From an uncultured Clostridia bacterium (GTDB lineage Bacteria; Bacillota; Clostridia; Christensenellales; UBA1242): a DNA stretch of 52,568 nucleotides. Both the position numbers and the translations under genes were made by a program. How positions within the stretch are numbered: position 1 is the stretch's first letter; the number at the start of each line of letters is the position of its first letter. This document shows positions 35,599-44,496 of the stretch, piece after piece. The stretch is taken from the NCBI GenBank assembly GCA_944383275.1, contig CALWOV010000006.1:1-52568 (forward strand), written 5' to 3'. The notes below the pieces were generated by a model that did not search any database, had not been told where the DNA came from, and saw only the letters and a program-made list of their open reading frames with translations.

Positions 35599-37080
35599 TT
35601 ATAGTAAAATGCAAATAATTCCACCTTTTCCTTCGTTTACTATTCTTGTAAGAGTTTTTCTCATTTTGCGTTGAGCCTCTATTGGCATTGCATTTAATTT
35701 TGTATTTAGACCTTCATTCATAAGTTGGTGCATAGATTTTCCAAACATATTAGCACTCCAAATTCCATCTGGGTCATTTTCACTTTGATTTGTTAAATAT
35801 TGAATAAGGTCTTTACCCTGTTCTTCTGTTCCAACCATTGGACTTATTTCGGTTTCTATATCAACTCGCATTATATGAAGACTTGGTGCAGATGCTCGAA
35901 GTTTTACACCCCATTTTGAATTGCCTTGCCTTACAAGTTCAGGCTCTTCAAGTTTAAGGTCGTTTATTGTTGGGAGAACAACCCCATAGCCTGTTGCTTC
36001 TACTTGTTCAAGTGCACCTTTAAATTTATCATAGTTTGCTTTTGCTGTTGCAAGTTCTTTCATATGAGAAACCAATTCAAATTCATCTTTAATGCTCATT
36101 CCACATTGGTTAGATAAAACTTCAAAGAACAAATTAGGTTTTGGAACAAGGTCGTATATAACTTTACCTTTCCCCATTTCAACACTGGAAATTACCAAAG
36201 GTTCAAATTTTGAACTTTCTGCAAAAAGCACATTTGCTTTATCAAACTCTCCAATTTTTTCTGCCGAACCTGTTGCGCGTTTTAACTCGTTTGCAATTTC
36301 TAAAATAAGTGGATTATCAAAATCAAGGGCAGTCATCCAAAGTGGCATATTAAGTTCTGCCCCTACAAATGGAAACTCGTCTAGAACTTTTTCAAATATA
36401 TCTGAAACATCTTTTTCATTCAACTCATCTGCTTTAAGTGCAACAACTCCTACTTGGTGTTTTTCTTTTAAAGCCTTAACCAAATTTTGTGTTTCTTCTG
36501 ATTTAGGATTAGCACTGTTAACAACCATTACAAAAGGTTTATGATATTCTCTTAATTCATTAACCAATCGATTTTCTACAGGTATAAAATTTTCTCGTGG
36601 TATTTCGCCAAAACTTCCATCAGTTGTCATTAAAATTGCTATTGTTGAATGTTCCGAAACAACCTTATGGGTTCCAATTTCGGCAGATTTTTCTAGTGGC
36701 ATCATCTCTTTTTGCCAAGGTGTTTTTACCATTCTAGGTCGATTATCTTCTTCGTGTCCTTGTGCACCTTTTACAAAATATCCGACACAATCAATTAATC
36801 TTACATTAAGTTGAATATTATCGGCAACAGAAATTCTAACAGATTCTGCTGGAACAAATTTAGGTTGAGTTGTCATAATATTTACGCCGTCTGCACTTTG
36901 TGGCAACTCATCAATGGTGCACGCTTTAGCATTTTGATTAGATATATTTGGAAGCACAAATTCTTCCATAAACTTAGTTATAAAAGTTGATTTTCCAACT
37001 CTTACAGGCCCCACAACTCCAATATATATATCACCGTTGGTGCGTGTTGCTATATCTTGATAAATATTTGAACTTTTCAT
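35599..37080 (-). CDS. spoIVA: Stage IV sporulation protein A
   Basis: The morphogenetic ATPase that polymerises on the forespore surface as the coat basement layer. P-loop GPVRVGKS is at 24-31, followed by the characteristic DCVGYFVKGAQGHEEDNRPRM region (quoted in part: VKGAQGHEEDNRP). The C-terminal end is GGIICILL, matching the conserved membrane-targeting tail. The 493-residue length is standard. Its presence strongly indicates an endospore-forming lineage. A sigma-E-like promoter lies upstream. Confidence 0.97.
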   Translation of the reverse strand: MKSSNIYQDIATRTNGDIYIGVVGPVRVGKSTFITKFMEEFVLPNISNQNAKACTIDELPQSADGVNIMTTQPKFVPAESVRISVADNIQLNVRLIDCVGYFVKGAQGHEEDNRPRMVKTPWQKEMMPLEKSAEIGTHKVVSEHSTIAILMTTDGSFGEIPRENFIPVENRLVNELREYHKPFVMVVNSANPKSEETQNLVKALKEKHQVGVVALKADELNEKDVSDIFEKVLDEFPFVGAELNMPLWMTALDFDNPLILEIANELKRATGSAEKIGEFDKANVLFAESSKFEPLVISSVEMGKGKVIYDLVPKPNLFFEVLSNQCGMSIKDEFELVSHMKELATAKANYDKFKGALEQVEATGYGVVLPTINDLKLEEPELVRQGNSKWGVKLRASAPSLHIMRVDIETEISPMVGTEEQGKDLIQYLTNQSENDPDGIWSANMFGKSMHQLMNEGLNTKLNAMPIEAQRKMRKTLTRIVNEGKGGIICILL

Positions 37081-37108
37081 ATTAACTCCTTTTATGAAAG
37101 TTATAAAA

Positions 37109-37137
37109 TGTTTATGTCCAAAGTTTTATCAATATGC
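37109..37137 (-). promoter_or_regulatory. Possible sigma-E promoter of spoIVA
   Basis: Minus strand: GCATATT (37131-37137), 14-base spacer, CATAAACA (37109-37116). Both boxes and spacing fit the mother-cell sigma-E consensus (GKMATATT-14-CATACANT), and spoIVA is a known sigma-E gene in Bacillus. Confidence 0.55.
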
Positions 37138-37167
37138 TAAAAAATTGCTATTATATTATAAAAAATA

Positions 37168-37192
37168 AAAAACTGCTTATTTTGCAGTTTTT
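37168..37192 (-). terminator. Terminator of the ftsA-ftsZ-methyltransferase operon
   Basis: AAAAACTGC (37168-37176) pairs with GCAGTTTTT (37184-37192); the methyltransferase stop codon lies in the loop. Confidence 0.8.
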
Positions 37193-37719
37193 CTGTCTTT
37201 AATATAATAGGCGTATCCCATTCCAAAAAAGCCAAATACTCTTCCAAAATAGAACCTTTCAAACCCCGGATAACGCTGATGAAAAATTTCATCTGTTAAA
37301 TCTGGTTGCAGATGTATTTCATATTTATTTCCATATATTGCTCGTTGTTTACTTTTATATGGAACTGCTATAACGAACTCATCACAACAATTATAAAGTG
37401 AAGTTACAACCTTCTGAGCATCTTCAACCGATAAATGCTCTAAAACATCACCCATTATAATTACATCATAGTGAATGTCTTTATGATTATCAACAAAATC
37501 TGTTACATTTTCAATAAAAATTGTTTTATATTTTTCTTTTAATTTATGCTTTTCAACATTTGGTTCAAAAACTTCAATAGCATCCATATCAAAATGGTCG
37601 CCTAAAAGTTTCCACCACTTGCCATCACAAGCACCTATATCTAGGGCTTTTGTTCCTTTTGGATATTTATTTTTCAAATATTCAACAATTTTCTTTTTAC
37701 CAATATTTAAACTTGCCAT
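37177..37719 (-). CDS. Class I SAM-dependent methyltransferase
   Basis: The 180-residue protein has motif I ALDIGACDG, an acidic residue after strand 2 (IEVFEP) and DVIIMGDVLEHL as the post-motif region, as in Methyltransf_11/23-type enzymes. The substrate is unknown. It starts 37 bases after ftsZ ends and precedes the operon's terminator, so it is likely coexpressed with ftsA and ftsZ. Confidence 0.88.
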   Translation of the reverse strand: MASLNIGKKKIVEYLKNKYPKGTKALDIGACDGKWWKLLGDHFDMDAIEVFEPNVEKHKLKEKYKTIFIENVTDFVDNHKDIHYDVIIMGDVLEHLSVEDAQKVVTSLYNCCDEFVIAVPYKSKQRAIYGNKYEIHLQPDLTDEIFHQRYPGFERFYFGRVFGFFGMGYAYYIKDRKTAK

Positions 37720-37756
37720 AATTTATCCTTAAATAATTTATTTCTTTACAATTATA

Positions 37757-38986
37757 CTATTTATTTCTTAATTTACGCAAAAATGGTGGAATATCTGCTT
37801 CATCAATTTCTACGCGTGAACCCAAATTTTTGTGGTGTGGAACTTCAACTGTTTCTTCTTCATCATCTTCTTCAGATTCTGGTTGTTGTGTTTTTGGAGA
37901 TTTTTGGAAGCGTTGTGCTAGGAAATCTGCATATTTTTGCTTTGTGAAAGGATTATTGTCGTCTTCTTCATCTTCTTCTTTTGGTTCTTCAGCAGGTGTT
38001 TCTATTAAACTTGGGGTGCTTCCCTGAAAACCTGTTGCAATAACAGTAATTTCAACGGCATCTTCCAAAGATTCATCAACACTTGTTCCGAAAATTATTG
38101 TGCTGCTTGGGTCAACAATATCACGCATAAGGTCAGCGGCTTCGTGAACTTGGTCGATAGGCAAGTTAACGCCACCTTTGATATTAAATATAATTCCTGT
38201 TGCGCCTTCAATAGTTGTTTCAAGCAATGGTGAAGACACAGCCTGACTTAATGCATCAAAAATTTTGCGTTCACCTTTTGCCCTACCAATACCCATATGA
38301 GCAAGACCACGGTTTTTCATTATGGTTCTAACATCGGCAAAATCAAGGTTGATAAGAGAATTATCTATAATTATATTTGAAATACCTTGAACACCTTGTC
38401 TTAAAACATCATCAGCATAACGGAAAGTATCCACAATAGAAGTTCCTTTGGGAACTAATTTGAATAATTTTTCGTTTGGAATAATAACAAGTGAGTCAAC
38501 AACTTTTCTTAATGCTTCAATACCTGCTTCTGCATTAGCCATACGCTTTCTACCTTCAAATTCAAAAGGCTTTGTTACAACTGCAATTGTTAATATTTCT
38601 TTTTCACGAGCAATTGAAGCAATAAGTGGTGCAGCACCTGTTCCTGTTCCTCCCCCCATACCTGCAGTAATGAAAACCAAGTCTGCATCGTTTAATGCTT
38701 GGTTTAATTCTTCCATATTCTCTTCTGCTGCTTTTAAACCAACTTCTGGGTCTGCACCAGCACCCCAACCACGAGTAAGTTTAATTCCTATTTGAATACG
38801 ATAATCAGCCTTGCTTACTTGCAATGCTTGTTTATCTGTGTTAACAGCAATATATTCAACACCGGAAACACCTGCATTAACCATTCGGTTAAGTGCGTTT
38901 CCACCACCTCCACCAACACCAACAACCTTGATTTTAACAACAGGGTTTGCTTGGTTTTGTGTTTGATAATTTTCGTAGTTATTCAT
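37757..38986 (-). CDS. ftsZ: Cell division protein FtsZ
   Basis: The tubulin-like GTPase that forms the division ring. The nucleotide loop GVGGGGGNA is at about 23-31 and the tubulin signature GGGTGTG follows. A disordered acidic linker (EEPKEEDEEDDNN and a second Glu/Asp run) leads to the conserved tail peptide DIPPFLRKLRNK that binds FtsA. I start at ATG 38986 (409 aa), with GGAGG 5 bases upstream; an in-frame GTG four codons earlier overlaps the RBS. It is 13 bases downstream of ftsA. Confidence 0.98.
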   Translation of the reverse strand: MNNYENYQTQNQANPVVKIKVVGVGGGGGNALNRMVNAGVSGVEYIAVNTDKQALQVSKADYRIQIGIKLTRGWGAGADPEVGLKAAEENMEELNQALNDADLVFITAGMGGGTGTGAAPLIASIAREKEILTIAVVTKPFEFEGRKRMANAEAGIEALRKVVDSLVIIPNEKLFKLVPKGTSIVDTFRYADDVLRQGVQGISNIIIDNSLINLDFADVRTIMKNRGLAHMGIGRAKGERKIFDALSQAVSSPLLETTIEGATGIIFNIKGGVNLPIDQVHEAADLMRDIVDPSSTIIFGTSVDESLEDAVEITVIATGFQGSTPSLIETPAEEPKEEDEEDDNNPFTKQKYADFLAQRFQKSPKTQQPESEEDDEEETVEVPHHKNLGSRVEIDEADIPPFLRKLRNK

Positions 38987-38999
38987 AATATCCTCCACT

Positions 39000-40163
39000 T
39001 TATTTCTTTTTGAATAATTTAATTATAAAAAATTGACTAACTTGCTTATTTTGTTTAAGTGCCAAATCTAACAAACTTAAAACTGCAGAAGCGTGTGGTT
39101 TATCCATTTGTGGCACAGGTGGGCAAGAAATTTCGACATCACGATTTATTGCATTTGATAAACACGCGCGTGAACCTTTTACATAGCAAATTCCACCACC
39201 AGTCAGCAATATAGGTAAATAATCTTTAACATTATACTCGATATCATCAATACATTTATTAATCATTCGCCCAATTTGGCTTATTCTGTTTTCAACCACC
39301 TGATTAACTTCAGTTGCTTTAAGCAAAATTGGCTCATCATCAGTTGGAATTTCATAAACATCGTCTTCTTCTGGTTTATAAGAAATGTCAACTTTTCGTT
39401 TCAAACTTTCTGCTTGTTTTGGCGTTAACTTAAATGCTTCGCATAAATCTGCCATAATATGCCCACCACCAAGCGAAAAACTTCTTAACCCAAGCAAACC
39501 ATCACCCATAACTAACGCAACTGATGTGGTAAGGTAGCCACAATCAACCAAAATTGCCATATTATCTCTGGTTTCTGGTTCTATTAAAAACAAACTTTCA
39601 CTTAATGTTTCACAATAATAATCAACAACTTCAAAATGCAATGGCATAACAATTTGTTGCATAGTTGTTATAAATCTTTTTTCACAAAGTGCAAAACTTA
39701 AAGTAGCAGATAGTGTTTTTGTGTGTTTACCTTTAGGCTCGATTATTTTTCTTCCATCATCTAAAACAAAATAAATTGGACAACGATTTATAACTTTATG
39801 TGTAGTGTTAGCCCCAAAATCATCGGCTTCATCGAAAAGCATTTCAATGTCATCGTTGGTTACTTTTCTTCGTTTGTTAAACTCGATTTCAGCATTTTTT
39901 GTAACCACAGCACAAAATTCGGTTGGAACACCTATGTATAAATGTGTTATTTTGCAATTCGCTTCTTCTTCAGCACTTGCAATGACGCTTTGAACTTCTA
40001 AAAGTAAATTTTCAGGTTCTAAAAATTCGCCATTCATAAAACCTGCATATTGCTTTTCAGAAAAGCCCAGCACTTCAAAAGAGTTATTAAGACCACGCTC
40101 ACCTATCATTACCGATAAGTGCCCACTTCCGAATTCTAAAACTGCAATATTTTTTTTAGCCAT
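39000..40163 (-). CDS. ftsA: Cell division protein FtsA (actin-like)
   Basis: Actin-fold protein that tethers FtsZ to the membrane. The IAVLEFGSGHL phosphate-1 segment, the SHS2-type insert, LVDCGYLTTS (phosphate 2) and ILLTGGG (adenosine motif) are visible. The C-terminal SQFFIIKLFKKK is an amphipathic membrane-targeting helix as expected. At 387 residues and with divergent sequence it is on the short side. The position directly before ftsZ supports the call. Confidence 0.9.
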   Translation of the reverse strand: MAKKNIAVLEFGSGHLSVMIGERGLNNSFEVLGFSEKQYAGFMNGEFLEPENLLLEVQSVIASAEEEANCKITHLYIGVPTEFCAVVTKNAEIEFNKRRKVTNDDIEMLFDEADDFGANTTHKVINRCPIYFVLDDGRKIIEPKGKHTKTLSATLSFALCEKRFITTMQQIVMPLHFEVVDYYCETLSESLFLIEPETRDNMAILVDCGYLTTSVALVMGDGLLGLRSFSLGGGHIMADLCEAFKLTPKQAESLKRKVDISYKPEEDDVYEIPTDDEPILLKATEVNQVVENRISQIGRMINKCIDDIEYNVKDYLPILLTGGGICYVKGSRACLSNAINRDVEISCPPVPQMDKPHASAVLSLLDLALKQNKQVSQFFIIKLFKKK

Positions 40164-40217
40164 TTTAACCCCTTTTAAAAGTGTATAAAAATGAATAAAT
40201 TAGTTTGATTTATATAA

Positions 40218-40246
40218 AGAATATTAAAAATAATGAATAAAGTCAA
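40218..40246 (-). promoter_or_regulatory. Promoter of the ftsA-ftsZ operon
   Basis: Minus strand: TTGACT (40241-40246), 17-base spacer, TATTCT (40218-40223). Confidence 0.65.
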
Positions 40247-40271
40247 ACATTTTATGCAAAATTATAAATAA

Positions 40272-40295
40272 AAAAAAGCATAATTATGCTTTTTT
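40272..40295 (-). terminator. Terminator of ftsQ/divIB
   Basis: Continuous palindrome AAAAAAGCATAA/TTATGCTTTTTT (40272-40283 and 40284-40295) overlapping the stop codon; the innermost bases form the loop. Confidence 0.75.
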
Positions 40296-41082
40296 ATACA
40301 TTTTTAGGGTGATGACTGCCAACAATGTCGTTTTCAGGGTTTTCATAAACACCAATTATTCCACTTGCGCGCTTTTCTGCATTTAATGATTGGAACACTA
40401 CTAGAAGCATTGCAACTTTCTCTTGTTGCCTTTCTTGAGGTTCATAAATATAGATTTCTACGCCATAAAAAGTGTTTAAAATAATTTTATCATCTTGGAA
40501 AGTAGCACTTTTAATAAAGCCTTTTAATTGGCTTAAATCCATATTTCTTAAAGCAAAATTTTCTTTAATGGATTTAAATTGCTCTAATTCTGGCATTTGC
40601 AAATAGTTGCCACTTGATGTTGATGTGATTTGTGTGCTGGAAAAAGTGCCAAAAATTTTTATTTCGTTTGAACTTGTTGAATTGAAATTGCCTGTTCGAA
40701 CATCTAAAACTTTAAAATCTTCATCTGTAATAACATAACTATTTTCAGTTAATTGCACAGCAAAAACAGGTTCACGCTCAACAGCGTGTATGTTTAAAAC
40801 ATTAGGGAACACCGTTTCAATACTTAAAACTTTTATATAAGGAAATTGCATTTCTATTTTTTCGATTGCCTCGTCTTTACCGACCAAGAAAACACTGTTT
40901 CCGTTATTAATTCCACTGCTTGCAACAACCTGAGTTTCCTTTTCTGTTAAATTTCTTGTTTCAGTATGCCAAACTACATTAATTGAGCCAACGCAAAACA
41001 CAGTGCTACAAAGCACAACAATAGTTACAATAACAACTAAAAGAACAGAAATTGTAGTTAAAACTTTTGTCTTTGTTTTCAT
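40294..41082 (-). CDS. ftsQ: Cell division protein FtsQ/DivIB
   Basis: A bitopic division protein. A short cytosolic N-terminus and one membrane span (about 8-31) are followed by a POTRA-like domain (INVVWHTETRNLTEKE through FPNVLNIHAVEREPVFAV) and the beta domain starting at YVITDEDFKVLDV. The 262-residue length is normal. The gene order murA-ftsQ-ftsA-ftsZ is that of the end of the division/cell-wall cluster. Confidence 0.9.
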   Translation of the reverse strand: MKTKTKVLTTISVLLVVIVTIVVLCSTVFCVGSINVVWHTETRNLTEKETQVVASSGINNGNSVFLVGKDEAIEKIEMQFPYIKVLSIETVFPNVLNIHAVEREPVFAVQLTENSYVITDEDFKVLDVRTGNFNSTSSNEIKIFGTFSSTQITSTSSGNYLQMPELEQFKSIKENFALRNMDLSQLKGFIKSATFQDDKIILNTFYGVEIYIYEPQERQQEKVAMLLVVFQSLNAEKRASGIIGVYENPENDIVGSHHPKNV

Positions 41083-41098
41083 TGTTATGCTCCTTTTA

Positions 41099-41127
41099 AT
41101 ATAATTGTTAATGTATATTTAGCACAA
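41099..41127 (-). promoter_or_regulatory. Possible promoter of ftsQ
   Basis: Minus strand: TTGTGC (41122-41127), 17-base spacer, TTATAT (41099-41104). Confidence 0.45.
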
Positions 41128-41317
41128 AATTATAAGTAAATTTATAAAACATACTTAAATTACAAGCATATAATTGCAAAATAACATACTCTAAAAATAT
41201 TTATTAAATTGAATTTAAAGCTGTAGCATTAAATTATTATATAATAATTTACATAAATTTAGCAAACAAAATTAAGCATTTTAAAATTATTTACAAAAAT
41301 TTCCATTAAAATAAAGA

Positions 41318-41341
41318 AAAAAGTGTTTTATAACACTTTTT
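41318..41341 (-). terminator. Terminator of murA
   Basis: AAAAAGTGTT (41318-41327) pairs with AACACTTTTT (41332-41341), 4-base loop. Confidence 0.8.
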
Positions 41342-41348
41342 GAATTTA

Positions 41349-42602
41349 TTATTCTACTCGTTTTATACTTGCACCTAAACTTGTTAGTGCATCTTCAATA
41401 TGACTGTATCCACGGTCTATGTGATAAATATCGTGCACCGTTGTATATCCCTTGGCACAAAGTCCTGCCAAAACTAAGGCTACACCACCACGCAAATCTG
41501 TTGCAAAAACATCTGCACCAAGCAAGCTTGGAACACCACTTACATAGGCTGTTCTTTGATGCACCCTTACATTTGCCCCCATTTTTATTAATTCTGGAAC
41601 AAATTTAAACCTAGATTCAAACATATTTTCTTGAATGATACAATACCCTTTGCAAACAGTTTGCAAAGTTAACATTTGTGCCTGCAAATCGGTTGGAAAA
41701 CCTGGATATGGCATTGTGTCTAAAAAACTTATACTATCAAGCCTATCCTTGCTTTGAAGAAAAATGCAATCACTTTTTACATCTATCTCACAGCCAGATT
41801 TTTGAAGTTTTGTATATAATGAAGAAATGTGTTGAGGAATACAGTTTTTAACTGTTATACTTCCCCCCGTTATTGCTGCTGCAATAAGCATTGTGCCTGC
41901 AATAATACGGTCTGGAATTGGTCGATATTCTGTTCCGTGCAATTCTTCAACACCTGTTATAGTTATTATATCTGTTCCTGCCCCATCAATTTTAGCACCC
42001 ATTTTATTTAAAAAATTTTGCAAATCAACAATTTCAGGTTCTTTAGCTGGATTAATAATAGTAGTTATTCCCTTGCAAAGAACAGCAGCCATAATCAAGT
42101 TTTCAGTTGCGCCAACGCTTGGATAATCTAAATAAACTTGCCCACCGTGCATTTTAGAAGCATCGCAATATATGTAACCATGGCTTTCAATTATTTTTAC
42201 ACCTAAATCTCTAAGTCCTTTAAGATGCAAATCTATTGGTCTTAACCCTATGTCGCAACCACCTGGGTATGCTACTTTTGCCTTTTCAAAACGACCAAGT
42301 AAAGCACCTAATGCAAATATAGACGACCTTATAACTTTTGCAAGTTCGGTTGGAATATAACTTTGATATGCATTTTTTCCGTTTATGTAAAGTTCTGTTC
42401 CCTTGCGTTCTGCCGTCATACCCAAATTTCTTAAAATTAAAATCATATTATCAATATCAGCAAAAAAGGGACAATCTTTTAGAATTATTTCTTCTTTGCA
42501 CAAAATTGTAGAAGCAATAATTGGTAAATACGCGTTTTTCGCGCAATCTACACTATATTCTCCACTTAATTTTGTGCCACCATTTATTAAAAATTTACTC
42601 AT
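41349..42602 (-). CDS. murA: UDP-N-acetylglucosamine 1-carboxyvinyltransferase
   Basis: First committed enzyme of peptidoglycan synthesis, adding enolpyruvate to UDP-GlcNAc. The catalytic-loop Cys is present in YPGGCDIGLRP, so the enzyme should be fosfomycin-sensitive in principle. KNAYLPI near the N-terminus is the usual KNAALPI. The C-terminal DIYHIDRGYSHIE matches the family. I start at ATG 42602 (417 aa), with AAAGGAAAT upstream, not the longer frame. Confidence 0.97.
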   Translation of the reverse strand: MSKFLINGGTKLSGEYSVDCAKNAYLPIIASTILCKEEIILKDCPFFADIDNMILILRNLGMTAERKGTELYINGKNAYQSYIPTELAKVIRSSIFALGALLGRFEKAKVAYPGGCDIGLRPIDLHLKGLRDLGVKIIESHGYIYCDASKMHGGQVYLDYPSVGATENLIMAAVLCKGITTIINPAKEPEIVDLQNFLNKMGAKIDGAGTDIITITGVEELHGTEYRPIPDRIIAGTMLIAAAITGGSITVKNCIPQHISSLYTKLQKSGCEIDVKSDCIFLQSKDRLDSISFLDTMPYPGFPTDLQAQMLTLQTVCKGYCIIQENMFESRFKFVPELIKMGANVRVHQRTAYVSGVPSLLGADVFATDLRGGVALVLAGLCAKGYTTVHDIYHIDRGYSHIEDALTSLGASIKRVE

Positions 42603-42670
42603 AATATTTCCTTTTACATTATCATAATATGGCAAATAAAATTTAAAAGTGAAAATTAATTATTAGTCTG

Positions 42671-42699
42671 TTGAAATTTTACTAAATTTATGGTATTAT
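42671..42699 (+). promoter_or_regulatory. Promoter of the 70-aa protein gene
   Basis: TTGAAA (42671-42676), 17-base spacer, TATTAT (42694-42699). Confidence 0.7.
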
Positions 42700-42727
42700 T
42701 AGATAAGTTAAATATAAGGAGTTACTT

Positions 42728-42940
42728 ATGAAAAATTTAAAAAATATTCAATCTTTTGTTTCATTGTGTTTGTCTGGAACTAGTTACGATAAAGAAGAAT
42801 ATGTTTATATTGATGGACATTATGTTCCAATCAAAAAAGAAGAAGACAGTTATGAAATTTTCATAGTAGAAAAATATGATAAAAGAAATATAACTGTTGA
42901 AACAGACAAAAAATCAAGCACACAAGAAAACCAAATGTAA
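42728..42940 (+). CDS. Small protein of unknown function, 70 aa
   Basis: It has all the marks of a real gene: promoter, AAGGAG 6 bases before ATG, and a terminator. The sequence is acidic/basic mixed with a Tyr-rich centre (YDKEEYVYIDGHYVPIKK) and a polar C-terminus; no membrane span. Not recognised. Confidence 0.75.
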   Translation: MKNLKNIQSFVSLCLSGTSYDKEEYVYIDGHYVPIKKEEDSYEIFIVEKYDKRNITVETDKKSSTQENQM

Positions 42941-42992
42941 ACTATAAAATATTTATAAAAATTTAATTTAAATATAATATTTTATATAAAAT

Positions 42993-43030
42993 AAAAAGAG
43001 AGTTTTGCTTCAAAAAGCATCACTCTTTTT
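42993..43030 (+). terminator. Terminator between the convergent 70-aa and 198-aa genes
   Basis: AAAAAGAG (42993-43000) pairs with CTCTTTTT (43023-43030), with an inner GCTT/AAGC stem. T-rich both ways. Confidence 0.7.
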
Positions 43031-43075
43031 GTTAACTATTTAATTTTTTCTAACATTTAAGTATTACATACATAT

Positions 43076-43672
43076 CTATTTTTCGTTTATAATACGGTCA
43101 TAGTTCTGAGTTGCAGATAAAGGTGTATCTCCACAAAGCACTTCTCTATTATTCTTTTTTAAGTATTTTACCCAATTATTATACGCCTTATATATACCTT
43201 TATAAAATTCTTGAGCTGGAGCAAGTTCAACCTCTTGAACATATTTGTTATTAACAAACACAAAGAATAAATAATTATACATATCATCTATCACTTGAAA
43301 TTTAAACAAATTCCTATTTATCAAACTACTTAAAGTTTCCAACCACTGTGCATAAGATACAATATAAAAATAATCTTCTTTTTTAAATGTATTCTCACCA
43401 GTTAAACGCATATGATCACACTTTAACATTATTTTTTGCAAATTTTCATTAGATGAAAAAGAATTCCAAAATTGAACAACAAAATTTGCCTGGTTTATCT
43501 CTTTATCTCTTTTAAATTGAAAAAACAACGCAACAGCACCAATAATAGCAGTCGACAAAGTGATAAGTTCTGAAACTCTACTTCCCCAAACATCATCTAA
43601 AAATAATGTTGAAAACAAACCAAAAATCAAAAGAAATACTGATAAAATAGTTAAACTTTTATTTTTTGCCAC
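43076..43672 (-). CDS. Two-span membrane protein of unknown function
   Basis: The 198-residue protein has two N-terminal membrane segments (about 6-25 and 35-53) and then a cytosolic helical domain with many aromatic residues (FYIVSYAQWLETL, YNYLFFVFVN, YKAYNNWVKYL). The pattern resembles small membrane proteins with a DUF4760-like helical domain, but I cannot confirm it. It is divergent from the GNAT gene. Confidence 0.75.
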   Translation of the reverse strand: MAKNKSLTILSVFLLIFGLFSTLFLDDVWGSRVSELITLSTAIIGAVALFFQFKRDKEINQANFVVQFWNSFSSNENLQKIMLKCDHMRLTGENTFKKEDYFYIVSYAQWLETLSSLINRNLFKFQVIDDMYNYLFFVFVNNKYVQEVELAPAQEFYKGIYKAYNNWVKYLKKNNREVLCGDTPLSATQNYDRIINEK

Positions 43673-43704
43673 AATATTACCCTCATTTTTTATAACATAT
43701 TGTT

Positions 43705-43733
43705 ATTTTAACATATAAAAATTTTATTAACAA
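43705..43733 (-). promoter_or_regulatory. Promoter of the 198-aa membrane protein gene
   Basis: Minus strand: TTGTTA (43728-43733), 17-base spacer, TAAAAT (43705-43710). Confidence 0.65.
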
Positions 43734-43770
43734 GCAAATGTTACATATTTTACAAATTAAAATAAAACAT

Positions 43771-43799
43771 TTGTATTTCAATAAAATTTGTGTTAATAT
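43771..43799 (+). promoter_or_regulatory. Promoter of the GNAT-like gene
   Basis: TTGTAT (43771-43776), 17-base spacer, TAATAT (43794-43799); close to the start codon at 43817. Confidence 0.5.
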
Positions 43800-43816
43800 A
43801 AAAATGGAGATAAAAA

Positions 43817-44470
43817 ATGTATACAAAATTTATAGTATTAACTGGTAAAGATATTCCCAAGCGTATTTACAAAAAAATACTTGATTTTGATGAAGAAATA
43901 TTTAATAAAGAAAATACCGATTTTAAGGTAGATACATCTATGCCTAGGAATATATTAAATTCATTTCTTAATAAAAATATATCAACCACGTCCATAATTT
44001 ATAATAATAATAGTAAAAAAGTTGTAGCTTATTTACAAGCATTTCCACTGAAACACGAATTAGTGGAAGATTTAAAGTATGGAGAGAAAAGTTTTAAAGA
44101 CATAACAAGCAACGATATTGAATATTACTCCCCAAACAAGCCCCTTTGTCTTTATATCTATTCCATAGGTGTTGCAAAAAAATATCGTGGCAAACTATTA
44201 AATTTTAACATCGGTAACTATCCATCCGGCCAAAAAATGATTAATATTTTAATAAATGAATTTATTAACAAACTAAAACAATTAGAAACAAATAATATAA
44301 TAATCGACTCTATATTATGTGACGGAGTAAGTAAAAAAGGACAAGAATTTGCAATGAAGGCAACAGGTGGGCAAATTCTGTTTAACAACAATGATATTGG
44401 AACAATGATGTGTTATTCCAAGTTCGATATAAATAATTTTTTAAACAAAAATAAAAAGAGTATATTTTAA
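43817..44470 (+). CDS. GNAT-like acetyltransferase
   Basis: The 217-residue protein contains YIYSIGVAKKYRGK, which fits strand 4 and the acetyl-CoA-binding loop of the GNAT fold, although the usual Q/RxxGxG/A motif is not well preserved. Helix/strand order around it is consistent. The substrate is unknown. GGAG lies before the ATG. Lys/Asn/Ile-rich composition is even more A+T-biased than that of neighbouring housekeeping genes, as in recently acquired genes. Confidence 0.65.
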   Translation: MYTKFIVLTGKDIPKRIYKKILDFDEEIFNKENTDFKVDTSMPRNILNSFLNKNISTTSIIYNNNSKKVVAYLQAFPLKHELVEDLKYGEKSFKDITSNDIEYYSPNKPLCLYIYSIGVAKKYRGKLLNFNIGNYPSGQKMINILINEFINKLKQLETNNIIIDSILCDGVSKKGQEFAMKATGGQILFNNNDIGTMMCYSKFDINNFLNKNKKSIF

Positions 44471-44496
44471 GATAATACTTAAGGTATACTCTTTTT
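44453..44496 (+). terminator. Terminator of the GNAT-like gene
   Basis: AAAAAGAGTATA (44453-44464) pairs with TATACTCTTTTT (44485-44496); the stop codon lies in the loop, which has an inner TTAAG/CTTAA stem. Confidence 0.75.

Noticed and set aside
42990..43031. A fourth copy of the TGCTAGTTTCAAAAG element (contains TTTTGCTTCAAAAAGC)
   Set aside because: The similarity is short and lies within the terminator stem itself; the box-between-two-hairpins layout is missing.
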